Shown piece after piece: positions 15,464 through 30,699 of a DNA stretch of 64,000 bases. Origin of the DNA: Nemertoderma westbladi (Eukaryota; Xenacoelomorpha; Nemertodermatida; Nemertodermatidae); assembly GCA_032718475.1 (NCBI GenBank), contig JAUCBJ010006717.1, positions 82,374 to 146,373 of the forward strand, in the 5' to 3' direction. The notes under the pieces are model-generated. The model searched no databases and was not told the origin of the DNA. It worked only from the letters and a program-made list of their open reading frames with translations. A program made the translations under genes and the position numbers. Numbering within the stretch: position 1 is the stretch's first letter; the number at the start of each line of letters is the position of its first letter.

Positions 15464-18400
15464 CGAATGAACTATCAGAATGGAATGAACTATCAGAATG
15501 GAATGAACTATCAGAATGGAATTAACAATCAGAATGGAATGAACTATCAGAATGGAATGAACTATCAGAATGGAATGAACTATCAGAATGGAATGAATGA
15601 ACTATCAGAATGGAATGAACTATCAGAATGGAATGAACTATCAGAATGGAATTAACAATCAGAATGGAATGAACTATCAGAATGGAATGAACTATCAGAA
15701 TGGAATGAACTATCAGAATGGAATGAACTATCAGAATGGAATTAACAATCAGAATGGAATGAATGAACTATCAGAATGGAATGAACTATCAGAATGGAAT
15801 GAACTATCAGAATGGAATTAACAATCAGAATGGAATTAACTATCAGAATGGAATGAACAACCAGTATGGAATGTATGAACTATCAGAATGGAATGAACTA
15901 TCAGAATGGAATTAACAATCAGAATGGAATGAACTATCAGAATGGAATGAACTATCAGAATGGAATGAACTATCAGAATGGAATGAACTATCAGAATGGA
16001 ATTAACAATCAGAATGGAATGAATGAACTATCAGAATGGAATGAATGAACTATCAGAATGGAATGAACTATCAGAATGGAATGAACTATCAGAATGGAAT
16101 GAACTATCAGAATGGAATGAACTATCAGAATGGAATGAATGAACTATCAGAATGGAATGAACTATCAGAATGGAATGAACTATCAGAATGGAATTAACAA
16201 TCAGAATGGAATTAACTATCAGAATGGAATGAACAACCAGTATGGAATGTATGAACTATCAGAATGGAATGAACTATCAGAATGGAATGAACTATCAGAA
16301 TGGAATGAACTATCAGAATGGAATGAACTATCAGAATGGAATGAACTATCAGAATGGAATGAATGATCAGAATGGAATGAACTATCAGAATGGAATGAAT
16401 GAACTATCAGAATGGAATGAACTATCAGAATGGAATGAACTATCAGAATGGAATTAACAATCAGAATGGAATTAACTATCAGAATGGAATGAACAACCAG
16501 TATGGAATGTATGAACTATCAGAATGGAATGAACTATCAGAATGGAATGAACTATCAGAATGGAATGAACTATCAGAATGGAATGAACTATCAGAATGGA
16601 ATGAACTATCAGAATGGAATTAACAATCAGAATGGAATGAACTATCAGAATGGAACGAACTATCAGAATGGAATGAACTATCAGAATGGAATGAACTATC
16701 AGAATGGAATGAACTATCAGAATGAAATGTATGAACTATCAGAATGGAATGAACTATCAGAATGGAATGAACTATCAGAATGGAATTAACAATCAGAATG
16801 GAATTAACTATCAGAATGGAATGAACAACCAGTATGGAATGTATGAACTATCAGAATGGAATGAACTATCAGAATGGAATGAACTATCAGAATGGAATGA
16901 ACTATCAGAATGGAATGAACTATCAGAATGGAATGAACTATCAGAATGGAATGAATGAACTATCAGAATGGAATTAACAATCAGAATGGAATGAACTATC
17001 AGAATGGAATGAACTATCAGAATGGAATGAACTATCAGAATGGAATGAACTATCAGAATGGAATGAGCTATCAGAATGGAATGAACAATCAGAATGGAAT
17101 TAACAATCAGAATGGAATGAACTATCAGAATGGAATGAACTATCAGAATGGAATGAACTATCAGAATGGAATGAACAATCAGAATGGAATTAACAATCAG
17201 AATGGAATGAACTATCAGAATGGAATGAACAACCAGTATGGAATGAACTATCAGAATGGAATGAACTATCAGAATGGAATGAACTATCAGAATGGAATGA
17301 ACTATCAGAATGGAATGAACTATAAAAATGGAATTAACTATCAGAATGGAATGAACAACCAGTATGGAATGTATGAACTATCAGAATGGAATGAATGAAC
17401 TATCAGAATGGAATGAACTATCAGAATGGAATGAACTATCAGAATGGAATGAACTATCAGAATGGAATGAACAATCAGAATGGAATTAATGAACTATCAG
17501 AATGGAATGAACTATCAGAATGGAATGAACTATCAGAATGGAATGAACTATCAGAATGGAATGAACTATCAGAATGGAATGAACTATCAGAATGGAATGA
17601 ACTATCAGAATGGAATGAACTATCAGAATGGAATGAACTATCAGAATGGAATGAACTATCAGAATGGAATGAACAATCAGAATGGAATGAACTATCAGAA
17701 TGGAATGAACTATCAGAATGGAATGAACTATCAGAATGGAATGAACTATCAGAATGGAATGAACTATCAGAATGGAATGAACTATCAGAATGGAATGAAC
17801 TATCAGAATGGAATGAACTATCAGAATGGAATGAATGAACTATCAGAATGGAATGAACTATCAGAATGGAATGAACTATCAGAATGGAATGAACTATCAG
17901 AATGGAATGAACTATCAGAATGGAATGAACTATCAGAATGGAATGAACTATCAGAATGGAATGAACTTTCAGAATGGAATGAATGAACTATCAGAATGGA
18001 ATGAACTATCAGAATGGAATGAACTATCAGAATGGAATGAACTATCAGAATGGAATGAATGAACTATCAGAATGGAATGAACTATCAGAATGGAATGAAC
18101 TATCAGAATGGAATGAACTATCAGAATGGAATGAACTATCAGAATGGAATGAACTATCAGAATGGAATGAACTATCAGAATGGAATGAACTATCAGAATG
18201 GAATGAACTATCAGAATGGAATGGACTATCAGAATGGAATGAACTATCAGAATGGAATGAACTATCAGAATGGAATGAACTATCAGAATGGAATGAATGA
18301 ACTATCAGAATGGAATGAACAATCAGAATGGAATGAATGAACTATCAGAATGGAATGAACTATCAGAATGGAATGAACTATCAGAATGGAATGAACTATC

Positions 18401-20441
18401 AGAATGGAATGAACTATCAGAATGGAATGAACTATCAGAATGGAATGAACTATCAGAATGGAATGAACAATCAGAATGGAATGAATGAACTATCAGAATG
18501 GAATGAACTATCAGAATGGAATGAACTATCAGAATGGAATGAACTATCAGAATGGAATGAATGAACTATCAGAATGGAATGAACAATCAGAATGGAATGA
18601 ATGAACTATCAGAATGGAATGAACTATCAGAATGGAATGAACTATCAGAATGGAATGAACTATCAGAATGGAATGAATGAACTATCAGTATGGAATGAAC
18701 TATCAGAATGGAATGAACTATCAGAATGGAATGAACTATCAGAATGGAATGAACTATCAGTATGGAATGAATGAACTATCAGAATGGAATGAACAATCAG
18801 AATGGAATGAATGAACTATCAGAATGGAATGAACTATCAGAATGGAATGAACTATCAGAATGGAATGAACTATCAGAATGGAATGAACTATCAGAATGGA
18901 ATGAACTATCAGAATGGAATGAACTATCAGAATGGAATGAATGAACTATCAGAATGGAATGAACTATCAGAATGGAATGAACTATCAGAATGGAATGAAC
19001 TATCAGAATGGAATGAACTATCAGAATGGAATGAATGAACTATCAGAATGGAATGAATGAACTATCAGAATGGAATGAACTATCAGAATGGAATGAACTA
19101 TCAGAATGGAATGAACTATCAGAATGGAATGAACTATCAGAATGGAATGAACTATCAGAATGGAATGAACTATCAGAATGGAATGAATGAACTATCAGAA
19201 TGGAATGAACTATCAGAATGGAATGAACTATCAGAATGGAATGAACTATCAGAATGGAATGAACTATCAGAATGGAATGAATGAACTATCAGAATGGAAT
19301 GAACTATCAGAATGGAATGAACTATCAGAATGGAACGAATGAACTATCAGAATGGAATGAACTATCAGAATGGAATGAACTATCAGAATGGAATTAACAA
19401 TCAGAATGGAATGAACTATCAGAATGGAATGAACTATCAGAATGGAATGAACTATCAGAATGGAATGAATGAACTATCAGAATGGAATGAACAATCATAA
19501 TGGAATGAACTATCAGAATGGAATGAACTATCAGAATGGAATGAACTATCAGAATGGAATGAACTATCAGAATGGAATGAACTATCAGAATGGAATGAAC
19601 TATCAGAATGGAATGAACTATCAGAATGGAATGAACTATCAGAATGGAATGAACTATCAGAATGGAATGAATGAACTATCAGAATGGAATGAACTATCAG
19701 AATGGAATGAACTATCAGAATGGAATGAACTATCAGAATGGAATGAACTATCAGAATGGAATGAACTATCAGAATGGAATGAACTATCAGAATGGAATGA
19801 ACAATCAGAATGGAATGAATGAACTATCAGAATGGAATGAACTATCAGAATGGAATGAACTATCAGAATGGAATGAACTATCAGAATGGAATGAACTATC
19901 AGAATGGAATGAATGAACTATCAGAATGGAATGAACAATCAGAATGGAATGAATGAACTATCAGAATGGAATGAACTATCAGAATGGAATGAACTATCAG
20001 AATGGAATGAACTATCAGAATGGAATGAACTATCAGAATGGAATGAATGAACTATCAGAATGGAATGAACTATCAGAATGGAATGAACTATCAGAATGGA
20101 ATGAACTATCAGAATGGAATGAACTATCAGAATGGAATGAATGAACTATCAGAATGGAATGAATGAACTATCAGAATGGAATGAACTATCAGAATGGAAT
20201 GAACTATCAGAATGGAATGAACTATCAGAATGGAATGAACTATCAGAATGGAATGAACTATCAGAATGGAATGAACTATCAGAATGGAATGAATGAACTA
20301 TCAGAATGGAATGAACTATCAGAATGGAATGAACTATCAGAATGGAATGAACTATCAGAATGGAATGAACTATCAGAATGGAATGAATGAACTATCAGAA
20401 TGGAATGAACTATCAGAATGGAATGAACTATCAGAATGGAA
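15464..20441 (+). repeat. ~4.9-kb higher-order block, copy 2
   Basis: This is a tandem second copy of the 10,516-15,463 block with the same ordered markers. It includes the AATGATCAG short unit near 16,364 (near 11,416 in copy 1), the CTATAAAAATGG unit at 17,321 and AACTTTCAG near 17,967. Private changes include GGAACGAAC near 16,654, AATGAAATG near 16,724 and GAATGGACT near 18,222. Those changes show that the copies have begun to diverge independently. Confidence 0.68.
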
Positions 20442-22764
20442 CGAATGAACTATCAGAATGGAATGAACTATCAGAATGGAATGAACTATCAGAATGGAAT
20501 TAACAATCAGAATGGAATGAACTATCAGAATGGAATGAACTATCAGAATGGAATGAACTATCAGAATGGAATGAATGAACTATCAGAATGGAATGAACAA
20601 TCATAATGGAATGAACTATCAGAATGGAATGAACTATCAGAATGGAATGAACTATCAGAATGGAATGAACTATCAGAATGGAATGAACTATCAGAATGGA
20701 ATGAACTATCAGAATGGAATGAACTATCAGAATGGAATGAACTATCAGAATGGAATGAACTATCAGAATGGAATGAACTATCAGAATGGAATGAACTATC
20801 AGAATGGAATGAACTATCAGAATGGAATGAACTATCAGAATGGAATGAACAATCAGAATGGAATGAACTATCAGAATGGAATGAACTATCAGAATGGAAT
20901 GAACTATCAGAATGGAATGAACTATCAGAATGGAATGAACTATCAGAATGGAATGAACTATCAGAATGGAATGAACAATCATAATGGAATGAACTATCAG
21001 AATGGAATGAACTATCAGAATGGAATGAACTATCAGAATGGAATGAACTATCAGAATGGAATGAATGAACTATCAGAATGGAATGAACTATCAGAATGGA
21101 ATGAACTATCAGAATGGAATGAACTATCAGAATGGAATGAACTATCAGAATGGAATGAACTATCAGAATGGAATGAACTATCAGAATGGAATGAATGAAC
21201 TATCAGAATGGAATGAACTATCAGAATGGAATGAACTATCAGAATGGAATGAACTATCAGAATGGAATGAACAATCAGAATGGAATGAACTATCAGAATG
21301 GAATGAACTATCAGAATGGAATGAACTTTCAGAATGGAATGAATGAACTATCAGAATGGAATGAACTATCAGAATGGAATGAACTATCAGAATGGAATGA
21401 ACTATCAGAATGGAATGAATGAACTATCAGAATGGAATGAACTATCAGAATGGAATGAACTATCAGAATGGAATGAACTATCAGAATGGAATGAACTATC
21501 AGAATGGAATGAACTATCAGAATGGAATGAACTATCAGAATGGAATGAACTATCAGAATGGAATGAACTATCAGAATGGAATGAACTATCAGAATGGAAT
21601 GAACTATCAGAATGGAATGAACTATCAGAATGGAATGAACTATCAGAATGGAATGAATGAACTATCAGAATGGAATGAACAATCAGAATGGAATGAATGA
21701 ACTATCAGAATGGAATGAACTATCAGAATGGAATGAACTATCAGAATGGAATGAACTATCAGAATGGAATGAACTATCAGAATGGAATGAACTATCAGAA
21801 TGGAATGAACTATCAGAATGGAATGAACTATCAGAATGGAATGAACAATCAGAATGGAATGAATGAACTATCAGAATGGAATGAACTATCAGAATGGAAT
21901 GAACTATCAGAATGGAATGAACTATCAGAATGGAATGAACTATCAGAATGGAATGAATGAACTATCAGAATGGAATGAACAATCAGAATGGAATGAATGA
22001 ACTATCAGAATGGAATGAACTATCAGAATGGAATGAACTATCAGAATGGAATGAACTATCAGAATGGAATGAATGAACTATCAGAATGGAATGAACTATC
22101 AGTATGGAATGAACTATCAGAATGGAATGAACTATCAGAATGGAATGAACTATCAGAATGGAATGAACTATCAGTATGGAATGAATGAACTATCAGAATG
22201 GAATGAACAATCAGAATGGAATGAATGAGCTATCAGAATGGAATGAACTATCAGAATGGAATGAACTATCAGAATGGAATGAACTATCAGAATGGAATGA
22301 ACTATCAGAATGGAATGAACTATCAGAATGGAATGAACTATCAGAATGGAATGAACTATCAGAATGGAATGAACTATCAGAATGGAATGAACTATCAGAA
22401 TGGAATGAACTATCAGAATGGAATGAACTATCAGAATGGAATGAACTATCAGAATGGAATGAATGAACTATCAGAATGGAATGAATGAACTATCAGAATG
22501 GAATGAACTATCAGAATGGAATGAACTATCAGAATGGAATGAACTATCAGAATGGAATGAACTATCAGAATGGAATGAACTATCAGAATGGAATGAACTA
22601 TCAGAATGGAATGAATGAACTATCAGAATGGAATGAACTATCAGAATGGAATGAACTATCAGAATGGAATGAACTATCAGAATGGAATGAACTATCAGAA
22701 TGGAATGAATGAACTATCAGAATGGAATGAACTATCAGAATGGAATGAACTATCAGAATGGAAC
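20442..22764 (+). repeat. Satellite block, copy 2 of the ~12.5-kb-displaced duplication
   Basis: This repeats the marker order of the block at 7,912-10,215: GAACGAATG, GAATTAACAATCA, two AACAATCATAATGG variants (near 20,600 and 20,985), an AACTTTCAG variant near 21,326, then the CAGTATGG pair near 22,100-22,170. The spacing to the first copy is 12,530 bp at the left and 12,548 bp further right. That is one 18-bp unit of drift. The right part diverges by further whole-unit indels. Confidence 0.68.
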
Positions 22765-23169
22765 GAATGAACTATCAGAATGGAATGAACTATCAGAATG
22801 GAATGAACTATCAGAATGGAATTAACAATCAGAATGGAATGAACTATCAGAATGGAATGAACTATCAGAATGGAATGAACTATCAGAATGGAATGAATGA
22901 ACTATCAGAATGGAATGAACTATCAGAATGGAATTAACAATCAGAATGGAATGAACTATCAGAATGGAATGAACTATCAGAATGGAATGAACTATCAGAA
23001 TGGAATGAATGAACTATCAGAATGGAATGAACTATCAGAATGGAATGAACTATCAGAATGGAATGAACTATCAGAATGGAATGAACTATCAGAATGGAAT
23101 GAATGAACTATCAGAATGGAATGAACTATCAGAATGGAATGAACTATCAGAATGGAATGAACTATCAGA

Positions 23170-24760
23170 ATGGAACGAATGAACTATCAGAATGGAATGA
23201 ACTATCAGAATGGAATGAACTATCAGAATAGAATGAACTATCAGAATGGAATGAACTATCAGAATGGAATGAACTATCAGAATGGAATGAACTATCGGAA
23301 TGGAATTAACAATCAGAATGGAATGAACTATCAGAATGGAATGAACTATCAGAATGGAATGAACTATCAGAATGGAATGAACTATCAGAATGGAATTAAC
23401 AATCAGAATGGAATGAATGAACTATCAGAATGGAATGAACTATCAGAATGGAATGAACTATCAGAATGGAATTAACAATCAGAATGGAATTAACTATCAG
23501 AATGGAATGAACAACCAGTATGGAATGTATGAACTATCAGAATGGAATGAACTATCAGAATGGAATTAACAATCAGAATGGAATGAACTATCAGAATGGA
23601 ATGAACTATCAGAATGGAATGAACTATCAGAATGGAATGAACTATCAGAATGGAATTAACAATCAGAATGGAATGAATGAACTATCAGAATGGAATGAAT
23701 GAACTATCAGAATGGAATGAACTATCAGAATGGAATGAACTATCAGAATGGAATGAACTATCAGAATGGAATGAACTATCAGAATGGAATGAATGAACTA
23801 TCAGAATGGAATGAACTATCAGAATGGAATGAACTATCAGAATGGAATTAACAATCAGAATGGAATTAACTATCAGAATGGAATGAACAACCAGTATGGA
23901 ATGTATGAACTATCAGAATGGAATGAACTATCAGAATGGAATGAACTATCAGAATGGAATGAACTATCAGAATGGAATGAACTATCAGAATGGAATGAAC
24001 TATCAGAATGGAATGAATGATCAGAATGGAATGAACTATCAGAATGGAATGAATGAACTATCAGAATGGAATGAACTATCAGAATGGAATGAACTATCAG
24101 AATGGAATTAACAATCAGAATGGAATTAACTATCAGAATGGAATGAACAACCAGTATGGAATGTATGAACTATCAGAATGGAATGAACTATCAGAATGGA
24201 ATGAACTATCAGAATGGAATGAACTATCAGAATGGAATGAACTATCAGAATGGAATTAACAATCAGAATGGAATGAACTATCAGAATGGAATGAACTATC
24301 AGAATGGAATGAACTATCAGAATGGAATGAACTATCAGAATGGAATGAACTATCAGAATGGAATGTATGAACTATCAGAATGGAATGAACTATCAGAATG
24401 GAATGAACTATCAGAATGGAATTAACAATCAGAATGGAATTAACTATCAGAATGGAATGAACAACCAGTATGGAATGTATGAACTATCAGAATGGAATGA
24501 ACTATCAGAATGGAATGAACTATCAGAATGGAATGAACTATCAGAATGGAATGAACTATCAGAATGGAATGAACTATCAGAATGGAATGAATGAACTACC
24601 AGAATGGAATTAACAATCAGAATGGAATGAACTATCAGAATGGAATGAACTATCAGAATGGAATGGACTATCAGAATGGAATGAACTATCAGAATGGAAT
24701 GAGCTATCAGAATGGAATGAACAATCAGAATGGAATTAACAATCAGAATGGAATGAACTA
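23170..24760 (+). repeat. Partial third copy of the ~4.9-kb block left end
   Basis: Starting with GAACGAATG (C at 23,176), this stretch repeats the left part of the 10.5- and 15.5-kb blocks. The AACCAGTATGGAATGTATG units and the short AATGATCAG unit near 24,018 keep a spacing of about 7,654 bp from copy 2. It then passes into the right-hand zone, where 22-bp units become rare. Private changes include CAGAATAGAATG near 23,229 and AACTACCAG near 24,597. Confidence 0.6.
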
Positions 24761-27700
24761 TCAGAATGGAATGAACTATCAGAATGGAATGAACTATCAG
24801 AATGGAATGAACAATCAGAATGGAATTAACAATCAGAATGGAATGAACTATCAGAATGGAATGAACAACCAGTATGGAATGAACTATCAGAATGGAATGA
24901 ACTATCAGAATGGAATGAACTATCAGAATGGAATGAACTATCAGAATGGAATGAACTATAAAAATGGAATTAACTATCAGAATGGAATGAACAACCAGTA
25001 TGGAATGAACTATCAGAATGGAATGAACAATCAGAATGGAATGAACTATCAGAATGGAATGAACTATCAGAATGGAATGAACAACCAGTATGGAATGAAC
25101 TATCAGAATGGAATGAACTATCAGAATGGAATGAACTATCAGAATGGAATGAACTATCAGAATGGAATGAACTATCAGAATGGAATGAACTATCAGAATG
25201 GAATGAACAATCAGAATGGAATTAATGAACTATCAGAATGGAATGAACTATCAGAATGGAATGAACTATCAGAATGGAATGAACTATCAGAATGGAATGA
25301 ACTATCAGAATGGAATGAACTATCAGAATGGAATGAACAATCAGAATGGAATGAACTATCAGAATGGAATGAACTATCAGAATGGAATGAACTATCAGAA
25401 TGGAATGAACTATCAGAATGGAATGAACTATCAGAATGGAATGAACTATCAGAATGGAATGAACTATCAGAATGGAATGAACTATCAGAATGGAATGAAC
25501 TATCAGAATGGAATGAACAATCAGAATGGAATTAACAATCAGAATGGAATGAACTATCAGAATGGAATGAACTATCAGAATGGAATGAACTATCAGAATG
25601 GAATGAACTATCAGAATGGAATGAACTATCAGAATGGAATGAACAATCAGAATGGAATTAACAATCAGAATGGAATGAACTATCAGAATGGAATGAACTA
25701 TCGGAATGGAATGAACTATCAGAATGGAATGAACAACCAGTATGGAATGAACTATCAGAATGGAATGAACTATCAGAATGGAATGAACAATCAGAATGGA
25801 ATGAACTATCAGAATGGAATGAACTATCAGAATGGAATGAACAACCAGTATGGAATGAACTATCAGAATGGAATGAACTATCAGAATGGAATGAACAATC
25901 AGAATGGAATGAACTATCAGAATGGAATGAACTATCAGAATGGAATGAACAACCAGTATGGAATGTATGAACTATCAGAATGGAATGAACTATCAGAATG
26001 GAATGAACAACCAGTATGGAATGAACTATCAGAATGGAATGAACTATCAGAATGGAATGAACAATCAGAATGGAATGAACTATCAGAATGGAATGAACTA
26101 TCAGAATGGAATGAACTATCAGAATGGAATGAACTATCAGAATGGAATGAACTATCAGAATGGAATGAACTATCAGAATGGAATGAACTATCAGAATGGA
26201 ATGAACAATCAGAATGGAATTAACAATCAGAATGGAATGAACTATCAGAATGGAATGAACTATCAGAATGGAATGAACTATCAGAATGGAATGAACTATC
26301 AGAATGGAATGAACAACCAGTATGGAATGAACTATCAGAATGGAATGAACTATCAGAATGGAATGAACAATCAGAATGGAATGAACTATCAGAATGGAAT
26401 GAACTATCAGAATGGAATGAACTATCAGAATGGAATGTAATATCAGAATGGAATGAACTATCAGAATGGAATGAACTATCAGAATGGAATGCACTATCAG
26501 AATGGAATGAACTATCAGAATGGAATGAACTATAAAAATGGAATTAACTATCAGAATGGAATGAACAACCAGTATGGAATGTATGAACTATCAGAATGGA
26601 ATGAACTATCAGAATGGAATGAACTATCAGAATGGAATGAACTATCACAATGGAATGAACTATCAGAATGGAATGAACTATCAGAATGGAATGAACTATC
26701 AGAATGGAATGAACTATCAGAATGATGGAATGAACTATCAGAATGGAATGAATGAACTATCAGAATGGAATGAACTATCAGAATGGAATGAACTATCAGA
26801 ATGGAATGAACTATCAGAATGGAATGAACTATCAGAATGGAATGAACAATCAGAATGGAATGAATGAACTATCAGAATGGAATGAACAATCAGAATGGAA
26901 TGAACAATCAGAATGGAATGAATGAACTATCAGAATGGAATGAACAATCAGAATGGAATGAACTATCAGAATGGAATGAACTATCAGAATGGAATGAACT
27001 ATCAGAATGGAATGAACTATCAGAATGGAATGAACTATCAGAATGGAATGAAGAATCAGAATGGAATGAACTATCAGAATGGAATGGCCAATCAGAATGG
27101 AATGAACTATCAGAATGGAATGGCCAATCAGAATGGAATGAACTATCAGAATGGAATGAACTATCAGAATGGAATGAACAATCAGAATGGAATGAATGAA
27201 CTATCAGAATGGAATGAACTATCAGAATGATGGAATGAACTATCAGAATGGAATGAATGAACTATCAGAATGGAATGAACTATCAGAATGGAATGAACTA
27301 TAAAAATGGAATGAACTATCAGAATGGAATGAACTATCAGAATGGAATGAACTATCAGAATGGAATGAACTATCAGAATGGAATGAACAATCAGAATGGA
27401 ATGAACAATCAGAATGGAATGAACTATCAGAATGGAATTAACAATCAGAATGGAATGAACTATCAGAATGGAATGAACTATCAGAATGGAATGAACTATC
27501 AGAATGGAATGAACTATCAGAATGGAATGAACAATCAGAATGGAATTAACAATCAGAATGGAATGAACTATCAGAATGGAATGAACAACCAGTATGGAAT
27601 GAACTATCAGAATGGAATGAACTATCAGAATGGAATGAACTATCAGAATGGAATGAACTATCAGAATGGAATGAACTATAAAAATGGAATTAACTATCAG

Positions 27701-30190
27701 AATGGAATGAACAACCAGTATGGAATGAACTATCAGAATGGAATGAACAATCAGAATGGAATGAACTATCAGAATGGAATGAACTATCAGAATGGAATGA
27801 ACAACCAGTATGGAATGAACTATCAGAATGGAATGAACTATCAGAATGGAATGAACTATCAGAATGGAATGAACTATCAGAATGGAATGAACTATCAGAA
27901 TGGAATGAACTATCAGAATGGAATGAACAATCAGAATGGAATTAATGAACTATCAGAATGGAATGAACTATCAGAATGGAATGAACTATCAGAATGGAAT
28001 GAACTATCAGAATGGAATGAACTATCAGAATGGAATGAACTATCAGAATGGAATGAACAATCAGAATGGAATGAACTATCAGAATGGAATGAACTATCAG
28101 AATGGAATGAACTATCAGAATGGAATGAACTATCAGAATGGAGTGAACTATCAGAATGGAATGAACTATCAGAATGGAATGAACTATCAGAATGGAATGA
28201 ACTATCAGAATGGAATGAACTATCAGAATGGAATGAACAATCAGAATGGAATTAACAATCAGAATGGAATGAACTATCAGAATGGAATGAACTATCAGAA
28301 TGGAATGAACTATCAGAATGGAATGAACTATCAGAATGGAATGAACTATCAGAATGGAATGAACAATCAGAATGGAATTAACAATCAGAATGGAATGAAC
28401 TATCAGAATGGAATGAACTATCGGAATGGAATGAACTATCAGAATGGAATGAACAACCAGTATGGAATGAACTATCAGAATGGAATGAACTATCAGAATG
28501 GAATGAACAATCAGAATGGAATGAACTATCAGAATGGAATGAACTATCAGAATGGAATGAACAACCAGTATGGAATGAACTATCAGAATGGAATGAACTA
28601 TCAGAATGGAATGAACAATCAGAATGGAATGAACTATCAGAATGGAATGAACTATCAGAATGGAATGAACAACCAGTATGGAATGTATGAACTATCAGAA
28701 TGGAATGAACTATCAGAATGGAATGAACAACCAGTATGGAATGAACTATCAGAATGGAATGAACTATCAGAATGGAATGAACAATCAGAATGGAATGAAC
28801 TATCAGAATGGAATGAACTATCAGAATGGAATGAACTATCAGAATGGAATGAACTATCAGAATGGAATGAACTATCAGAATGGAATGAACTATCAGAATG
28901 GAATGAACTATCAGAATGGAATGAACAATCAGAATGGAATTAACAATCAGAATGGAATGAACTATCAGAATGGAATGAACTATCAGAATGGAATGAACTA
29001 TCAGAATGGAATGAACTATCAGAATGGAATGAACAACCAGTATGGAATGAACTATCAGAATGGAATGAACTATCAGAATGGAATGAACAATCAGAATGGA
29101 ATGAACTATCAGAATGGAATGAACTATCAGAATGGAATGAACTATCAGAATGGAATGTAATATCAGAATGGAATGAACTATCAGAATGGAATGAACTATC
29201 AGAATGGAATGCACTATCAGAATGGAATGAACTATCAGAATGGAATGAACTATAAAAATGGAATTAACTATCAGAATGGAATGAACAACCAGTATGGAAT
29301 GTATGAACTATCAGAATGGAATGAACTATCAGAATGGAATGAACTATCAGAATGGAATGAACTATCACAATGGAATGAACTATCAGAATGGAATGAACTA
29401 TCAGAATGGAATGAACTATCAGAATGGAATGAACTATCAGAATGATGGAATGAACTATCAGAATGGAATGAATGAACTATCAGAATGGAATGAACTATCA
29501 GAATGGAATGAACTATCAGAATGGAATGAACTATCAGAATGGAATGAACTATCAGAATGGAATGAACAATCAGAATGGAATGAATGAACTATCAGAATGG
29601 AATGAACAATCAGAATGGAATGAACAATCAGAATGGAATGAATGAACTATCAGAATGGAATGAACAATCAGAATGGAATGAACTATCAGAATGGAATGAA
29701 CTATCAGAATGGAATGAACTATCAGAATGGAATGAACTATCAGAATGGAATGAACTATCAGAATGGAATGAAGAATCAGAATGGAATGAACTATCAGAAT
29801 GGAATGGCCAATCAGAATGGAATGAACTATCAGAATGGAATGGCCAATCAGAATGGAATGAACTATCAGAATGGAATGAACTATCAGAATGGAATGAACA
29901 ATCAGAATGGAATGAATGAACTATCAGAATGGAATGAACTATCAGAATGATGGAATGAACTATCAGAATGGAATGAATGAACTATCAGAATGGAATGAAC
30001 TATCAGAATGGAATGAACTATAAAAATGGAATGAACTATCAGAATGGAATGAACTATCAGAATGGAATGAACTATCAGAATGGAATGAACTATCAGAATG
30101 GAATGAACAATCAGAATGGAATGAACAATCAGAATGGAATGAACTATCAGAATGGAATTAACAATCAGAATGGAATGAACTATCAGAATG
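24760..30190 (+). repeat. Two tandem 2,720-bp near-identical satellite blocks
   Basis: Copy 1 (about 24,760-27,470) and copy 2 (about 27,480-30,190) share every marker I checked at a constant spacing of 2,720 bp. Examples are ATGGAATTAATGAAC near 25,221/27,941, CTATCGGAATGG near 25,701/28,421, GAATGTAATATCAG near 26,436/29,156, GAATGCACTATCAG near 26,489/29,209, AATGATGGAATG near 26,723/29,443 and two GGCCAATC units near 27,086 and 27,122. The only clear difference seen is GAGTGAAC at 28,141 in copy 2. Boundaries are approximate. Such low divergence implies a very recent duplication or an assembly effect. Confidence 0.78.
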
Positions 30191-30699
30191 GAATGAACTA
30201 TCAGAATGGAATGAACTATCAGAATGGAATTAACAATCAGAATGGAATGAACTATCAGAATGGAATGAACTATCAGAATGGAATGAACTATCAGAATGGA
30301 ATGAACTATCAGAATGGAATGAACTATCAGAATGGAATGAACTATCAGAATGGAATGAACTATCAGAATGGAATTAACAATCAGAATGGAATGAACTATC
30401 AGAATGGAATGAACTATCAGAATGGAATGAACTATCAGAATGGAATGAACTATCAGAATGGAATGAACTATCAGAATGGAATGAACTATCAGAATGGAAT
30501 GAACTATCAGAATGGAATGAACTATCAGAATGGAATGAACAATCAGAATGGAATTAACAATCAGAATGGAATGAACTATCAGAATGGAATGAACTATCAG
30601 AATGGAATGAACTATCAGAATGGAATGAACTATCAGAATGGAATGAACAACCAGTATGGAATGAACTATCAGAATGGAATGAACTATCAGAATGGAATG

